Shown: positions 24,860-33,463 of the stretch, in pieces
Numbering within the stretch: position 1 is the first letter of the stretch
Layout: each line of letters starts with the position of its first letter
Assembly: GCA_015207365.1 (NCBI GenBank)
Contig: JADEXA010000058.1
Location: 1-46,655 of the forward strand
Source: Vacuolonema iberomarrocanum LEGE 07170
Lineage (GTDB): Bacteria; Cyanobacteriota; Cyanobacteriia; Elainellales; Elainellaceae
Direction: 5' to 3'
Length of the DNA stretch: 46,655 bases
Made by a program: the position numbers and the translations under genes
The notes under the pieces: model-generated
Seen by the model: only the letters and a program-made list of their open reading frames with translations
Told to the model about the DNA's origin: nothing
Database searches by the model: none

Positions 24860-25792
24860 ATGACCTCTCCTATTCCTACCGATTCTCCCATGTCACCCCC
24901 ATCTGCTGGAGGAGCGCCATCCGGTCGCCAGAGCGATCGCCAGGAAACCCTGGAAGCCTGGCTGTTTTTGCTGCCAGCGCTAATTTTCCTTGGCGTCTTT
25001 GTACTTTATCCCATCGCTTATCTATGCATTCTCAGCTTTACCCAGGGCAGTTTTACCCGAGAGGGAACCTACTGGGTTGGCTTGCGAAACTACTGGCGAT
25101 TGGCCTTGAGTTCAGATTTTTGGCAGGTGTTGGGGAATACGATCTACTTTACGGTGGCGACGGTGATTCCCAGCCTAGTGCTGCCGCTGGGGTTGGCGGT
25201 GTTGCTGGATCGGGCGATCGCCCTCCGCGACCTGTTGCGAACCGCCTACTTCATTCCCTCCATTACCTCGCTGGTCGCCGTAGGATTAGGCTTTCGCTGG
25301 CTATTTCAAAACAATGGCCCGGTCAATGGTCTGTTAGGGGCGATCGGGGTAGATGCTATTCCCTGGCTTAGTAGCGTCACCTGGGCCATGCCCGTCATTA
25401 TCCTGCTCAGCGTCTGGAAGCAAATCGGCTTCAACTTGGTCGTTTTCCTCGCGGGGCTACAAACGATTCCCCAAGCCCGCTACGAGGCCGCAGAACTGGA
25501 TGGAGCCGGGGCTTGGCAAAAGTTCTGGCACATTACCTTGCCGGGTCTGCGTCCTACCCTCATCTTTGCCGCTGTCACCACCGCTATCTTTACCCTGCGT
25601 AGCTTCGAGCAACCCTATGTGATGACGGGTGGGGGGCCGCTCAATTCCACCAATCTGTTGGTGTTCTACATTTACCAGGAGGCCTTTGGGCAGTTTGACT
25701 TTGGTTATGCGGCGGCGGCGGCGACGGTGCTGTTGCTTTTTACCCTAGTGTTGGTGTATGTGCAACTACGCCTATCGCAAGACAATCGGTAA
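24860..25792 (+). CDS. Sugar-type ABC transporter permease (MalF/UgpA-like)
   Basis: This 310-residue inner-membrane permease is of the carbohydrate-uptake ABC family. Six hydrophobic segments are visible, starting at WLFLLPALIFLGVFVLYPIAY. The EAA loop that contacts the ATPase is seen as YEAAELDGAGAWQKFWHITLP. I chose ATG 24860 (MTSPIPTD); a GTG eight codons earlier is possible. The N-terminal 35 residues are Pro/Ser-rich. No second permease (MalG type) or substrate-binding protein is adjacent. A MalK/UgpC-type ATPase is 15 kb away at 40535 and could serve it. The substrate cannot be told from sequence. Confidence 0.9.
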   Translation: MTSPIPTDSPMSPPSAGGAPSGRQSDRQETLEAWLFLLPALIFLGVFVLYPIAYLCILSFTQGSFTREGTYWVGLRNYWRLALSSDFWQVLGNTIYFTVATVIPSLVLPLGLAVLLDRAIALRDLLRTAYFIPSITSLVAVGLGFRWLFQNNGPVNGLLGAIGVDAIPWLSSVTWAMPVIILLSVWKQIGFNLVVFLAGLQTIPQARYEAAELDGAGAWQKFWHITLPGLRPTLIFAAVTTAIFTLRSFEQPYVMTGGGPLNSTNLLVFYIYQEAFGQFDFGYAAAAATVLLLFTLVLVYVQLRLSQDNR

Positions 25793-25981
25793 GTACAGCC
25801 CTGTTCCCCAACGTTCCATGCGCGTATGCCTGAGGCGACAGAGCGTTCCTCGGATTTCGTCATCATGGTAGTTTGCGATGTGCGAAGGATTTGCGATACT
25901 TGATGGGTTGTTGATAGTGTTTGTGCTACCCCTGCGCAAGTTGTCTGCTGCTTTCACCCTTGTTCAGAGGTCTATCGCTGC

Positions 25982-27622
25982 ATGAAACCCCTCGAAGGCA
26001 ACTTAACACTGCCCTTGAATCGTACGAATCCCTGGATCGATCCCTTAAGTTTGCTGGGTCTAAGCCTGGCAGCGCTATTTTTGTTTAGCGTCGATCTGGG
26101 GGGAGTGCCTCTGCGGGATTGGGATGAAGGCACGGTAGCGCAGGTTGCCCGCGAGATTTTTCGTGCCCCAGAGGGGTCTTTGCGTTGGCTCTTTCCGACC
26201 CTATGGGAGCAACCCTATTTCAACAAACCGCCCCTGGTTCATAATTTGATGGCGATCGCCTTTCACATTGGCGGCGTGAATGAATGGACGGCTCGGCTCC
26301 CCGGTGCTCTGCTCACGGCTTTTTCGGTGCCGCTGCTTTATGGCATTGGCCGCGAGATTTTCTGCAATCGGCTAGCGGCATTGCTAGCGGCATCGGTCTA
26401 CCTCACCACCCTACCTGTGGTGCGTTTGGGGCGGTTGGCGATGTTGGATGGAGCCGTGCTGTTCTTTTTGATGGTCATGATATGGAGCGTGCTGCGATCG
26501 CGCCGCAATGCTCGCTATGCCTTGGTTATTGGCCTGAGTCTGGGTTTGCTCTGCCTCGCCAAAGGGGTGATGCTGGGGCTGCTGTTGGGGGCGATCGCCC
26601 TGATCTTCATCGCATGGGATACGCCTCGTCTGCTGCACCAACCCTATATGTGGCTAGGAATTTTTCTTGGAACTCTACCAGTAGTGGGTTGGTATGGAGC
26701 CCAGGTGCTGCACTATGGCGCAGCCTTCTGGAGCCACAACCTGGTCAGCCAGTCTGCTACCCGCATCTGGGACTCCGTCGAGAACAACGCGGGGCCGCCC
26801 TGGTACTACCTGGGAGAGTTGCTAAAGTATGGCTTGCCATGGCTGATTTTTTTGCCTGCTACCCTGCGCTACACGTGGCAAACCCGTGAGCTGGGCTGGG
26901 CAAAGCTGGTTCTGGTCTGGGCAACCCTCTATTTTCTCGCCATTTCGGTGATGGCGACAAAGCTGCCCTGGTACATCCTACCGCTCTATCCCGCTTTGGC
27001 CTTGGCGATTGGTGCCTACCTGGCGGATCTATGGGAGCGGGGCTGGCATCCGGGTCGGCGGCAATATCGCCCCAGCCTCTATAGCCGAGGCTGGGTGATA
27101 ACGCTACTGGGGTTGAGCTTGTTGGTCTTTGGCGCGGCCATTTATGTTGGCGTCTTGCAAGAGCCTCGAGAACGGGATGTCGCGCTCATTTGTAGCTTCC
27201 TAGGCCTTTCATTGCTCTCTACGGCGGGCTTGGTGGCGCGCCACAATCCCCGATTCATTGCGGTGCTGGCCTGGGGCATGTTTTTGTCCCTGGTCTTGCT
27301 GATGCTGTCGCCCCACTGGGTGTGGGAGTTGGCGGAGGATTTTCCTGTTAGCCCTGTAGCCAGACTTGTCCGGCAAAATACACCCGAAAAGATAACGGTT
27401 TACATGGTGGCCGCCCATCGCCGCCCATCGCTGGAGTTTTATAGCGATCGCCCCATCCTTCCTATTTCGCCACCAGAAATCCAAAAGTTTTGGCAGCAAG
27501 ACAATCAGGTATATCTGTTGATGCCCCGCCAGGATTTTCGAAAATGGCGATCGCAGGTGTCCAGAATTCAAGTTCTCGATAATGCACGGGGCTGGACGTT
27601 GGTACGTAAAGCTAGGGCGTAG
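25982..27622 (+). CDS. GT39-family (ArnT-like) membrane glycosyltransferase
   Basis: This is a 546-residue polytopic protein of the GT-C fold. The signature first periplasmic loop LRDWDEGTVAQVAREIF is followed by PYFNKPPLVHNL and GVNEWTARLPGALL. About eleven hydrophobic helices follow, with a soluble C-terminal part of about 90 residues. It probably transfers a polyprenyl-phosphate-linked sugar to an envelope acceptor. It follows the ABC permease by 189 bases on the same strand, but no promoter or coupling is evident. It is homologous to the gene at 9102-10970 but clearly diverged, so it is not a recent duplicate. Start ATG 25982. Confidence 0.88.
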   Translation: MKPLEGNLTLPLNRTNPWIDPLSLLGLSLAALFLFSVDLGGVPLRDWDEGTVAQVAREIFRAPEGSLRWLFPTLWEQPYFNKPPLVHNLMAIAFHIGGVNEWTARLPGALLTAFSVPLLYGIGREIFCNRLAALLAASVYLTTLPVVRLGRLAMLDGAVLFFLMVMIWSVLRSRRNARYALVIGLSLGLLCLAKGVMLGLLLGAIALIFIAWDTPRLLHQPYMWLGIFLGTLPVVGWYGAQVLHYGAAFWSHNLVSQSATRIWDSVENNAGPPWYYLGELLKYGLPWLIFLPATLRYTWQTRELGWAKLVLVWATLYFLAISVMATKLPWYILPLYPALALAIGAYLADLWERGWHPGRRQYRPSLYSRGWVITLLGLSLLVFGAAIYVGVLQEPRERDVALICSFLGLSLLSTAGLVARHNPRFIAVLAWGMFLSLVLLMLSPHWVWELAEDFPVSPVARLVRQNTPEKITVYMVAAHRRPSLEFYSDRPILPISPPEIQKFWQQDNQVYLLMPRQDFRKWRSQVSRIQVLDNARGWTLVRKARA

Positions 27623-27665
27623 CGGCTGTTTAGCTCTCAACTGAGAGTTTTACGCATTTGGATTA

Positions 27666-27722
27666 GAACCAATTCTTTTTTGAAAGCCGCGCACTGCACG
27701 GCTTTCAAAAAAGAATTGGTTC
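27666..27722. repeat. Palindromic repeat family C, copy 1
   Basis: Arms GAACCAATTCTTTTTTGAAA plus GCCG and the perfect complement surround CGCACTGCA. The GAAAGCC core is shared with 31683-31790 and 36750-36800. It sits 44 bases after the GT39 stop. Confidence 0.88.
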
Positions 27723-27828
27723 TTGCTCAAGGACGTAACGCCATATCGACTCCCATCCTGATGTAGTAGATAAACTGTGCAATAGGTAAACATAGATAAA
27801 CTAGGGCTAGCCGTTGTTTCCTATCGCT

Positions 27829-29298
27829 ATGGCACATCCCACGTCTTGTCGTCCTGCTGGCAATGGCCTACCCCAATTTCGTTCTGCTTCCCGGCGCTGG
27901 AGTCGTCAGGGCATTGGCTGGATGACAAAGCATGCTCTGGGAGTGGTGTTTGGCTGGTTAGGGGTTTGCCTGCCAGTGATTGCCCAGGACTTGCCGAAAG
28001 CCGAGAAAGAGTTTGCACCAGATGAGCTGGTTCGAACCGTCACACGAGGGGATTGGGCATGGGTGGCCATGGTTACGCTACTTGGAGTGGCACTGGTCGT
28101 ACATTTCCTGATGAGGAAGGTGGGAAGACGCCTCGTGATGCCCATCCTCAAGCGATGGCTAGCACCGCCGCCGTCTGCCACAGGTGAAACCCCGACGGTC
28201 TTCTATCGTCGCACTCCCGATGCAGTTTTTCAGCTTGTGCTCTCGGGGGCACGAATTATACTGTGGCTCGGCACGATCTTTTTGATTACCCAATTCTTTC
28301 CGGTCGCACGGGTCTGGAGAAACCGCATCATCCTGGCGGTGATAGAAAGCTTCACAGCTAAGGTGATCCCGCTAGGGAATACGCGCTATTCCCTGGAAGA
28401 CATGATTGCGTTGGTGTTGATGGTTTTGGGGATGATAATTGCCTCCAAAATCATCGCGGACCTTTTCAAAGCCCGTATTCTTTCCCTGGCGCGCATTAAT
28501 CGGGGAGCGCGGGAGGCGATCGCCGTCATCTTCCGCTATGTCCTGTTACTCATCGGTCTGTTTGTGCTGCTGCCGATTTGGGGAGTGGATCTCAGTTCCT
28601 TTGCGATTCTTGCCAGTGCCCTGGGTGTGGGGATTGGTTTTGGCTTCCAGGACATCGCCAAGAATTTTGGCAGTGGCATTGTGCTGGTTTTTGAGCGCCC
28701 GATTCAGGTTGGAGATTTTGTGGAAGTGGGGGAATTTCTGGGCATCATCGAACGCATTGGTGCCCGGAGTACGCTGATTCGTACGCTCGATCAGGTCTCT
28801 ATCATTATCCCGAACTCCCGCTTCTTAGAAGATGAAGTCATCAACTGGAGCCACGACAATCCGGTTTCGCGCTTGCATTTGCCCATTGGGGTTGCGTACT
28901 CCTCAGATGTCGATAAAGTCCGTGATGTATTGATGGAAGCAGCGGAAAATCATCCCTTTATCCTTAGCCATCCCAAGCCGCATGTGCTGTTTCAGGGATT
29001 TGGCGATAGCAGCCTGGATTTTGAGCTACTGGTCTGGACGCGGGAGCCCAGCAAGCAGTTGTATATCAAAAGTGATCTCAACTTCCGCATTGAACGTTTG
29101 TTCCGGGAAAACCAGGTCGAAATTCCCTTTCCTCAACGCGATCTGCATGTGCGGAGTGGGACGTTGCCCATCTCCGTTCCCGATGATCTCTCGGTCTGGT
29201 TACAGCAACAAGGCAATGGCGATCGCCCCACTCGACCCGCAAATGGCGATCATCCGACCCCACCCTCTCCCGAAAACTCTACCACCGACTCTAAATGA
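27829..29298 (+). CDS. MscS-family mechanosensitive ion channel
   Basis: This is a 489-residue small-conductance mechanosensitive channel that releases solutes on osmotic downshock. The N-terminal part may contain a signal peptide (VVFGWLGVCLPVIAQD), so a later start at ATG 27922 is possible. Then come four hydrophobic helices. The pore-lining helix ALGVGIGFGFQDIAKNFGSG carries the family Q-D-x-x-x-N signature, followed by the beta domain (RPIQVGDFVEVGEF and IIPNSRFLEDEVINWS). The C-terminal 35 residues are Pro/Asn-rich. No Shine-Dalgarno is obvious. It is a single gene between palindromic repeats. Confidence 0.9.
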   Translation: MAHPTSCRPAGNGLPQFRSASRRWSRQGIGWMTKHALGVVFGWLGVCLPVIAQDLPKAEKEFAPDELVRTVTRGDWAWVAMVTLLGVALVVHFLMRKVGRRLVMPILKRWLAPPPSATGETPTVFYRRTPDAVFQLVLSGARIILWLGTIFLITQFFPVARVWRNRIILAVIESFTAKVIPLGNTRYSLEDMIALVLMVLGMIIASKIIADLFKARILSLARINRGAREAIAVIFRYVLLLIGLFVLLPIWGVDLSSFAILASALGVGIGFGFQDIAKNFGSGIVLVFERPIQVGDFVEVGEFLGIIERIGARSTLIRTLDQVSIIIPNSRFLEDEVINWSHDNPVSRLHLPIGVAYSSDVDKVRDVLMEAAENHPFILSHPKPHVLFQGFGDSSLDFELLVWTREPSKQLYIKSDLNFRIERLFRENQVEIPFPQRDLHVRSGTLPISVPDDLSVWLQQQGNGDRPTRPANGDHPTPPSPENSTTDSK

Positions 29299-29328
29299 AC
29301 CTGAGTATAGGGCAAAAACCAGAAAGCC

Positions 29329-29375
29329 CTTGATTTTGCGTAGCGCGGGCACCGCCCGCGCTACGCAAAATCAAG
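29329..29375. repeat. Palindromic repeat (family F)
   Basis: CTTGATTTTGCGTAGCGCGG followed by GC and its perfect complement form a 22-bp stem with a 3-base loop. It lies 30 bases after the MscS stop and may end that transcript. Confidence 0.85.
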
Positions 29376-29404
29376 AGCTTTAGCTGGGGTTGATTTTAGA
29401 AATT

Positions 29405-29429
29405 GTTGTGGTCGCGTCGCGACCACAAC
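29405..29429. repeat. Palindromic repeat family D, copy 2 (short)
   Basis: GTTGTGGTCGC and GCGACCACAAC with a 3-base loop, followed by ATCAACGAATTCATGC, which matches family D flanks in reverse. Confidence 0.75.
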
Positions 29430-29719
29430 ATCAACGAATTCATGCAAGATCACACAAGTTTTGCGTGATCCTGCTGGGTTGGATTTTCATCAAACCGGGA
29501 TCAACGATCAGGGAGCGTACGGAATGTGTGACTTATGTCACGCCCAGGCTTGATGGAAAACACAAGAACCGCACTGTGAAATCACGGAGATACTTTGCGT
29601 CTAGGAGCATAATCGAACGTGTAAACAACAGGCTAATCAATGTCCTTTTGACACAGACCCATACGTACTCGCCAGAGTACTGAAGTCAGTGTTCTCCAGA
29701 AAGCCAAAGGGTATCTACG

Positions 29720-29959
29720 ATGAAGGTGTTTGTCTCTTTGTTGCAAACGATTAGGATGACCGGCTCGATTGTCCGCCTCCGCCCCAGAGCAGCGATCGCC
29801 CAGGCAGATGCCCCTCTGCCTGAGGAACGTGCTTCATCTGAAGCCAGTTTGGTTCGTTCGACCGATGGTACATCGGATCGTTTATCCGCGCTCTTGCCGA
29901 AAAAAAGCTACCCTCATCTCAAACGGGAAAACTACTTCTTGCCTCCCGATCAAAGATGA
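29720..29959 (+). CDS. Hypothetical 79-residue protein
   Basis: A short frame MKVFVSLLQTIRMTGSIVRL is followed by an Ala/Pro/Ser-rich part and a basic end (KKSYPHLKRENY). No family is recognised. The ribosome site is weak. A perfect 6-bp hairpin lies upstream at 29665-29680, and a terminator-like hairpin 103 bases downstream suggests that this region is transcribed. It may be a real small gene or a non-coding transcript. Confidence 0.3.
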   Translation: MKVFVSLLQTIRMTGSIVRLRPRAAIAQADAPLPEERASSEASLVRSTDGTSDRLSALLPKKSYPHLKRENYFLPPDQR

Positions 29960-30061
29960 CTCAAACGTACCTATCAGGGTTCCCGTCGTGACTCAAGCGG
30001 TGCGGAAATAAGCTTGAGCGTCGTGAGACCTTTCATCTCAGCGCTAATATCTATGCCTGAC

Positions 30062-30090
30062 AGCGACGCCTAGAAATGGGCGTCGCTTTC
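30062..30090 (+). terminator. Terminator-like hairpin
   Basis: AGCGACGCC and GGCGTCGCT form a perfect 9-bp stem followed by TTCC. The T run is short. A second stem (CTCAAGC at 29992-29998 with GCTTGAG at 30012-30018) lies just before it. Confidence 0.5.
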
Positions 30091-30107
30091 CTATGGCAGA
30101 ACTTACG

Positions 30108-30202
30108 TATAGCGCTATGCGCGTTAGTTAAGTACGGTTGTGTGTGGCGCGCCGCGCCACACACAACCGTTGCTGTGCTTAATGCGGTTGCACACCGCTA
30201 TA
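30108..30202. repeat. Palindromic repeat family A, copy 2
   Basis: This is a complete 95-base element with TATAGCGCTA and CCGCTATA ends. The core hairpin has arm ACGGTTGTGTGTGGCGCG. It is the reverse complement orientation of the copy at 36826-36920. Confidence 0.9.
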
Positions 30203-30206
30203 TTTT

Positions 30207-30288
30207 GTTGATGGTGTGGCCGCATTGCGGCCACACCATCAACCGGATTTGATATTACTCAGGATTACGCAAAACTTGCGTAATCCTG
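30207..30288. repeat. Composite palindromes: family D core, family B end and a 13-bp hairpin
   Basis: A stem at 30207-30243 (GTTGATGGTGTGGCCGC) is followed by the family B terminal CCGGATTTGATAT. Then comes a perfect hairpin at 30260-30288 (CAGGATTACGCAA, AAC, TTGCGTAATCCTG). It directly follows family A copy 2, so at least three units are stacked. Confidence 0.82.
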
Positions 30289-30515
30289 TAGGGCTGTTTC
30301 TATCGAGCATGCTCCAGGGATTACTAGGAAAACGAGGGTGACCAGCGAGTATCGTTGGCGCTGTGCTCAAGGCAGCATGGCTCCAGCTATCCTCGCAGGA
30401 GCGATCGCGCGATCCAATCCTCATCGTTTTGAGATGACGCATTGTCTTAGCAATACCGGGCTGATTGCCACTGTTAAGGCAACGCCGTCATAGAAATTTC
30501 AGCAGAGGTGCATCG

Positions 30516-31247
30516 ATGACATACTGCCTGAGGGTGGCCGATCTACCGACCACAGAGCGACCACGGGAACGCTTGCAAGAGATGGGCGCACAGTACCTTG
30601 CCACCGCGGAACTCTTGGCCATTTTGCTGGGCACCGGACAGGGGCCAGGAAAGCTGTCGGCGGTGGGGCTAGGCGGCTATATCTTGCAAGTGCTAGGAGC
30701 CCATCAGCGGGAACCGCTAGCAGTGATGCGATCGGTAAGCTTGCATGAGCTGATGCAGATTTCGGGTGTGGGGGTTGCCAAAGCCTGTACGATTTTGGCA
30801 GCAGTGGAACTGGGAAAGCGGGTGTTTCAGGCACGCCCGAACGATCGCCAACTTGTGGATGATCCGGCGATCGCGGCAGCGATTCTCAGCAACGATCTGA
30901 TGTGGCAAGTGCAGGAGCACTTCGCCATCTTGCTCCTCGATGTTAAACACCGCCACCTGGGAACGCAAATCATCACCATTGGCACTGCAACAGAAACTCT
31001 AGCCCATCCCCGCGACATCTTCCGTGAAGTGATTCGCCAGGGGGCCACCCGCGTGATCGTCGCTCACAACCACCCATCTGGCAGCACCGAACCCAGTACG
31101 GCTGATGTTGCGCTGACTCGCCAGCTATTGCAGGGGGCGCGGCTCCTCGACATTCCACTGCTGGATCACCTGATCTTGGGTGGCGGCACGTTTTGCAGCC
31201 TGCGGCAGACAACAGATTTATGGGAAGAGTTTCCCCAAGGCGACTAG
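30516..31247 (+). CDS. radC: RadC-family JAB/MPN protein
   Basis: This 243-residue protein is annotated historically as DNA repair protein RadC, although its role in repair is uncertain. It has an N-terminal helix-hairpin-helix (LMQISGVGVAKACTILAAVELGK) and a C-terminal JAB1/MPN metalloprotease-like domain. The zinc motif is complete: HNHPSG with the downstream D of STAD, and the Glu in QEHFAILLLD. The start is ATG 30516 with GAGGTG 6 bases upstream; the frame open to 30465 adds residues without family similarity. A bidirectional terminator at 31279-31311 ends the gene. Confidence 0.93.
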   Translation: MTYCLRVADLPTTERPRERLQEMGAQYLATAELLAILLGTGQGPGKLSAVGLGGYILQVLGAHQREPLAVMRSVSLHELMQISGVGVAKACTILAAVELGKRVFQARPNDRQLVDDPAIAAAILSNDLMWQVQEHFAILLLDVKHRHLGTQIITIGTATETLAHPRDIFREVIRQGATRVIVAHNHPSGSTEPSTADVALTRQLLQGARLLDIPLLDHLILGGGTFCSLRQTTDLWEEFPQGD

Positions 31248-31278
31248 CGTGAGTTCGCGCTCAACTGGTTCATCAACA

Positions 31279-31311
31279 AAAAAGCTGGGGCAGTTGTGCC
31301 GCCAGCTTTTT
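31279..31311. terminator. Bidirectional terminator between radC and psbY
   Basis: AAAAAGCTGG and CCAGCTTTTT form a perfect 10-bp stem with a 13-base loop. T runs occur in both directions. It serves the convergent radC (plus) and probably psbY (minus). Confidence 0.88.
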
Positions 31312-31418
31312 CGCCAATAGAAGATAGGCGAACTTGGAGAGAGCGATCGCCCATTATCTAGATTTTTCAGACTCTTGATCTCAGCTCGAAGGCGATCGAA
31401 TATTCGACGCTGTAGCAA

Positions 31419-31535
31419 TTATTTGCTGCTGAGAAAAACACGGGCTTGCTTAATTGCCAACTGACCAATGTTGTAAAGTGCCCAACCACCCGCTAAGAGC
31501 AACGGTGACAAAACAATCAGAATTCTCCAATCCAT
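31419..31535 (-). CDS. psbY: Photosystem II protein PsbY
   Basis: This is a 38-residue single-span thylakoid protein, located at the edge of photosystem II near cytochrome b559. It reads MDWRILIVLSPLLLAGGWAL then YNIGQLAIKQARVFLSSK. The MDWR start, the SP-LL-A-WA helix and the NI..AI-Q segment match cyanobacterial PsbY. A GGGGGGA lies about 7 bases before the ATG. It is transcribed towards radC and shares its terminator. Confidence 0.92.
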   Translation of the reverse strand: MDWRILIVLSPLLLAGGWALYNIGQLAIKQARVFLSSK

Positions 31536-31682
31536 TACGAATTCCCCCCAATAAATCTGCGCAATAAGAATGTCGTTCTTTCTTTATATTGTGCGATTAA
31601 GGCGGATGATTGACAACATGGCAAACTTGTAAAGTTTATGAATTGTTTCAATTTTTAAGATTAGAGCTGATCGGAGACGCCT

Positions 31683-31790
31683 GATATAGCCTTACGCATT
31701 GAGATTAGCACCAATCACATTTTTGAAAGCCCCGCATTGCGGGGCTTTCAAAAATGTGATTGGTTTTTAGCTTAGCGCGGAGTGCTATAC
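31683..31790. repeat. Palindromic repeat family C, copy 2
   Basis: A perfect stem at 31711-31763 has arms CCAATCACATTTTTGAAAGC plus CCCGC. It is enclosed by TATAGCCTTACGC on the left and GCGGAGTGCTATA on the right, so the outer ends are those of family A (TATAGC/GCTATA). Confidence 0.85.
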
Positions 31791-31866
31791 ATCTGAGCCC
31801 AACGAGCCAGACGACAAACGTACAGTGCTACCTTGGCAGTCCTACCGGAACATGGGTTGTCGTCAG

Positions 31867-31916
31867 TTTTCTGGCTTCCTTAGAGCCAGAAAATCAACAA
31901 AATGTGTAAGTCCTAA
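31867..31916. repeat. Palindromic repeat family D fragment
   Basis: TTTTCTGGCTT and GAGCCAGAAAA form a stem at 31867-31892. It is followed by ATCAACAAAATG-TGTAAGTCCT, the right-hand flank of family D. Confidence 0.7.
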
Positions 31917-31945
31917 GAGATTTGGGTGATTGGGCGATGATATGA

Positions 31946-32488
31946 TTAGGCCTCTTTCTCTGTATTCGGAGGGTAAAACCCCAAGTCTGTACCTGTTCCG
32001 GCATGAACCTGAGCCAGTTTTTCATAGCGTTTGGCATGGTCAATCAGCTCTAGAGCTTCAGCGTCATCGATCGTGCGCAAAACTTTGCCGGGAACCCCAA
32101 CGACGAGCGATCGCGGCGGCACATCTTTGGTTACGACACAGCCTGCACCGATGATGCTCCCCGCCCCTACTCGCACGCCGTCCAGCACGATCGCCCCAAT
32201 GCCAATCAAGCATCCCTGTTCGATATGGGCACTGTGGATAACAGCCCGATGTCCCACCGTGACATAGTCTTCCAACACGGTAGGTTCCCCCGGATCGCCA
32301 TGTAGCACGGCTCCATCTTGTACATTGCTGTGGGCGCCAATGGCGATGCGCTCTACATCCCCCCGCACGACAGCCCCATACCAGATGCTAGCGCCTGCCC
32401 CGATCTCGACATGCCCCATCACCGAGGCGTCGGATGCAACGAAGGTAGAAGCAGATAAGTCGGGAATTGGAACGTTAGACATACCCAT
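31946..32488 (-). CDS. Gamma carbonic anhydrase-like hexapeptide protein
   Basis: This 180-residue protein is a left-handed beta helix trimer of the gamma carbonic anhydrase / YrdA / CcmM-N family. Hexapeptide repeats run from GHVEIGAGASIWYGAVVRGD to GAGCVVTKDVPPRSLVVGVPGK. Candidate zinc ligands are visible in GHRAVIHSAHIE (three His). R and D of RGD are also typical. It lacks the RbcS-like repeats of CcmM. The enzyme activity is uncertain since many of this group bind metal without proven function. The start is ATG 32488 or 32482; neither has a clear Shine-Dalgarno. The C-terminus (LGFYPPNTEKEA) is slightly extended. Confidence 0.88.
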   Translation of the reverse strand: MGMSNVPIPDLSASTFVASDASVMGHVEIGAGASIWYGAVVRGDVERIAIGAHSNVQDGAVLHGDPGEPTVLEDYVTVGHRAVIHSAHIEQGCLIGIGAIVLDGVRVGAGSIIGAGCVVTKDVPPRSLVVGVPGKVLRTIDDAEALELIDHAKRYEKLAQVHAGTGTDLGFYPPNTEKEA

Positions 32489-32593
32489 GAATAATCGATG
32501 CGTTGGACAACGACGAACAGACGAAAACGGGGCGATCGCCTAGGATAACCAGTAGGTTGTTACCTGGCCTACCCCCAGCTCTTACAATAGGTC

Positions 32594-32683
32594 AGGACTT
32601 ACGCAAGACGTGCGAAATTCTGAGTGAATTCGTTGATTTTATGGCCACAACGCGGCCATAAAATCAACAAAATGCGTCAGTCC
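32594..32683. repeat. Palindromic repeat family D, copy 3
   Basis: Outer ends are AGGACTTACGCA and TGCGTCAGTCCT. The core stem at 32632-32668 has arm GTTGATTTTATGGCC. The flank GAATTCGTTGATTTT matches 24539-24621. Confidence 0.88.
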
Positions 32684-32799
32684 TGTAGGTGAGAAATGGG
32701 ATGGCAATTTGACGAACACCGCCCACTCCCGCATACGCAGTATAATAAGGCAGCCAACGATGGCTATGCTGTAGTCGAATGGTCGCCAGTCGCAAGCGC

Positions 32800-33309
32800 A
32801 TGGTAAATCCAGCTCTGCAATATCCAATTTTTGGGCCCGAAATTCAGTGCCCCCACTGCCGACAGACGATTCCGGCATTGACGCTGACGGATACTTATCT
32901 CTGTCCGCGTCACGGTGCGTTTGAGGCCGATCCAAAAACCAGTGAACTGATCCATCTCCAATCGGGGCGGCACTGGCGTCAGTGGAATCAGGAATGGTAT
33001 CGGCAGCATACCCATCCCGACGGTATTCGCTTTGAAATTCATGAAGCCCTCGATCGCCTCTACACCCAAGGCTATCGAGCGACACGGGTAATTATTGCTC
33101 AACGGTATCGCGATCTCATTAGCACGTACCTGGAGCGCAGCACGCCCTGGCGCGGACAGTCTGATGCTGCACGCCCTCGGCTGTACGGCTTACCTGTAGA
33201 GTTCAGCCCTGCACCTGAAGACGAACCCTGTTGGGATGTGATCAATTTTGATCTGGAAAAGGAGCCAGGGGCACCTGTGCGCTATCCCTATTTCCGGCTG
33301 TTTGAGTAA
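32800..33309 (+). CDS. TIGR02652 family conserved cyanobacterial protein
   Basis: This 169-residue protein belongs to a family found almost only in cyanobacteria. The N-terminus MVNPALQYPIFGPEIQ leads into a zinc-ribbon-like C17-P-H-C20 and C35-P-R-H38. The rest includes HLQSGRHWRQWNQEWYRQH and ends PVRYPYFRLFE. No function is known. I chose ATG 32800 to fit the family start; an in-frame ATG at 32779 would add seven basic residues. It stands alone downstream of a family D repeat. Confidence 0.85.
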   Translation: MVNPALQYPIFGPEIQCPHCRQTIPALTLTDTYLCPRHGAFEADPKTSELIHLQSGRHWRQWNQEWYRQHTHPDGIRFEIHEALDRLYTQGYRATRVIIAQRYRDLISTYLERSTPWRGQSDAARPRLYGLPVEFSPAPEDEPCWDVINFDLEKEPGAPVRYPYFRLFE

Positions 33310-33463
33310 TGGCCTTGAGTCCTACGGCGTTGGCTGTGTGGTGGTAATGCCGACTCGGCTAAAACATCAGGCTTTGATGGGTGTCTTGCTTGGGGCAGTG
33401 GCGGTGCTGTGAATGACTTGACCCTTTATTATTGAAGTTATTGAAATAGGTTGGCGTAGGCTG

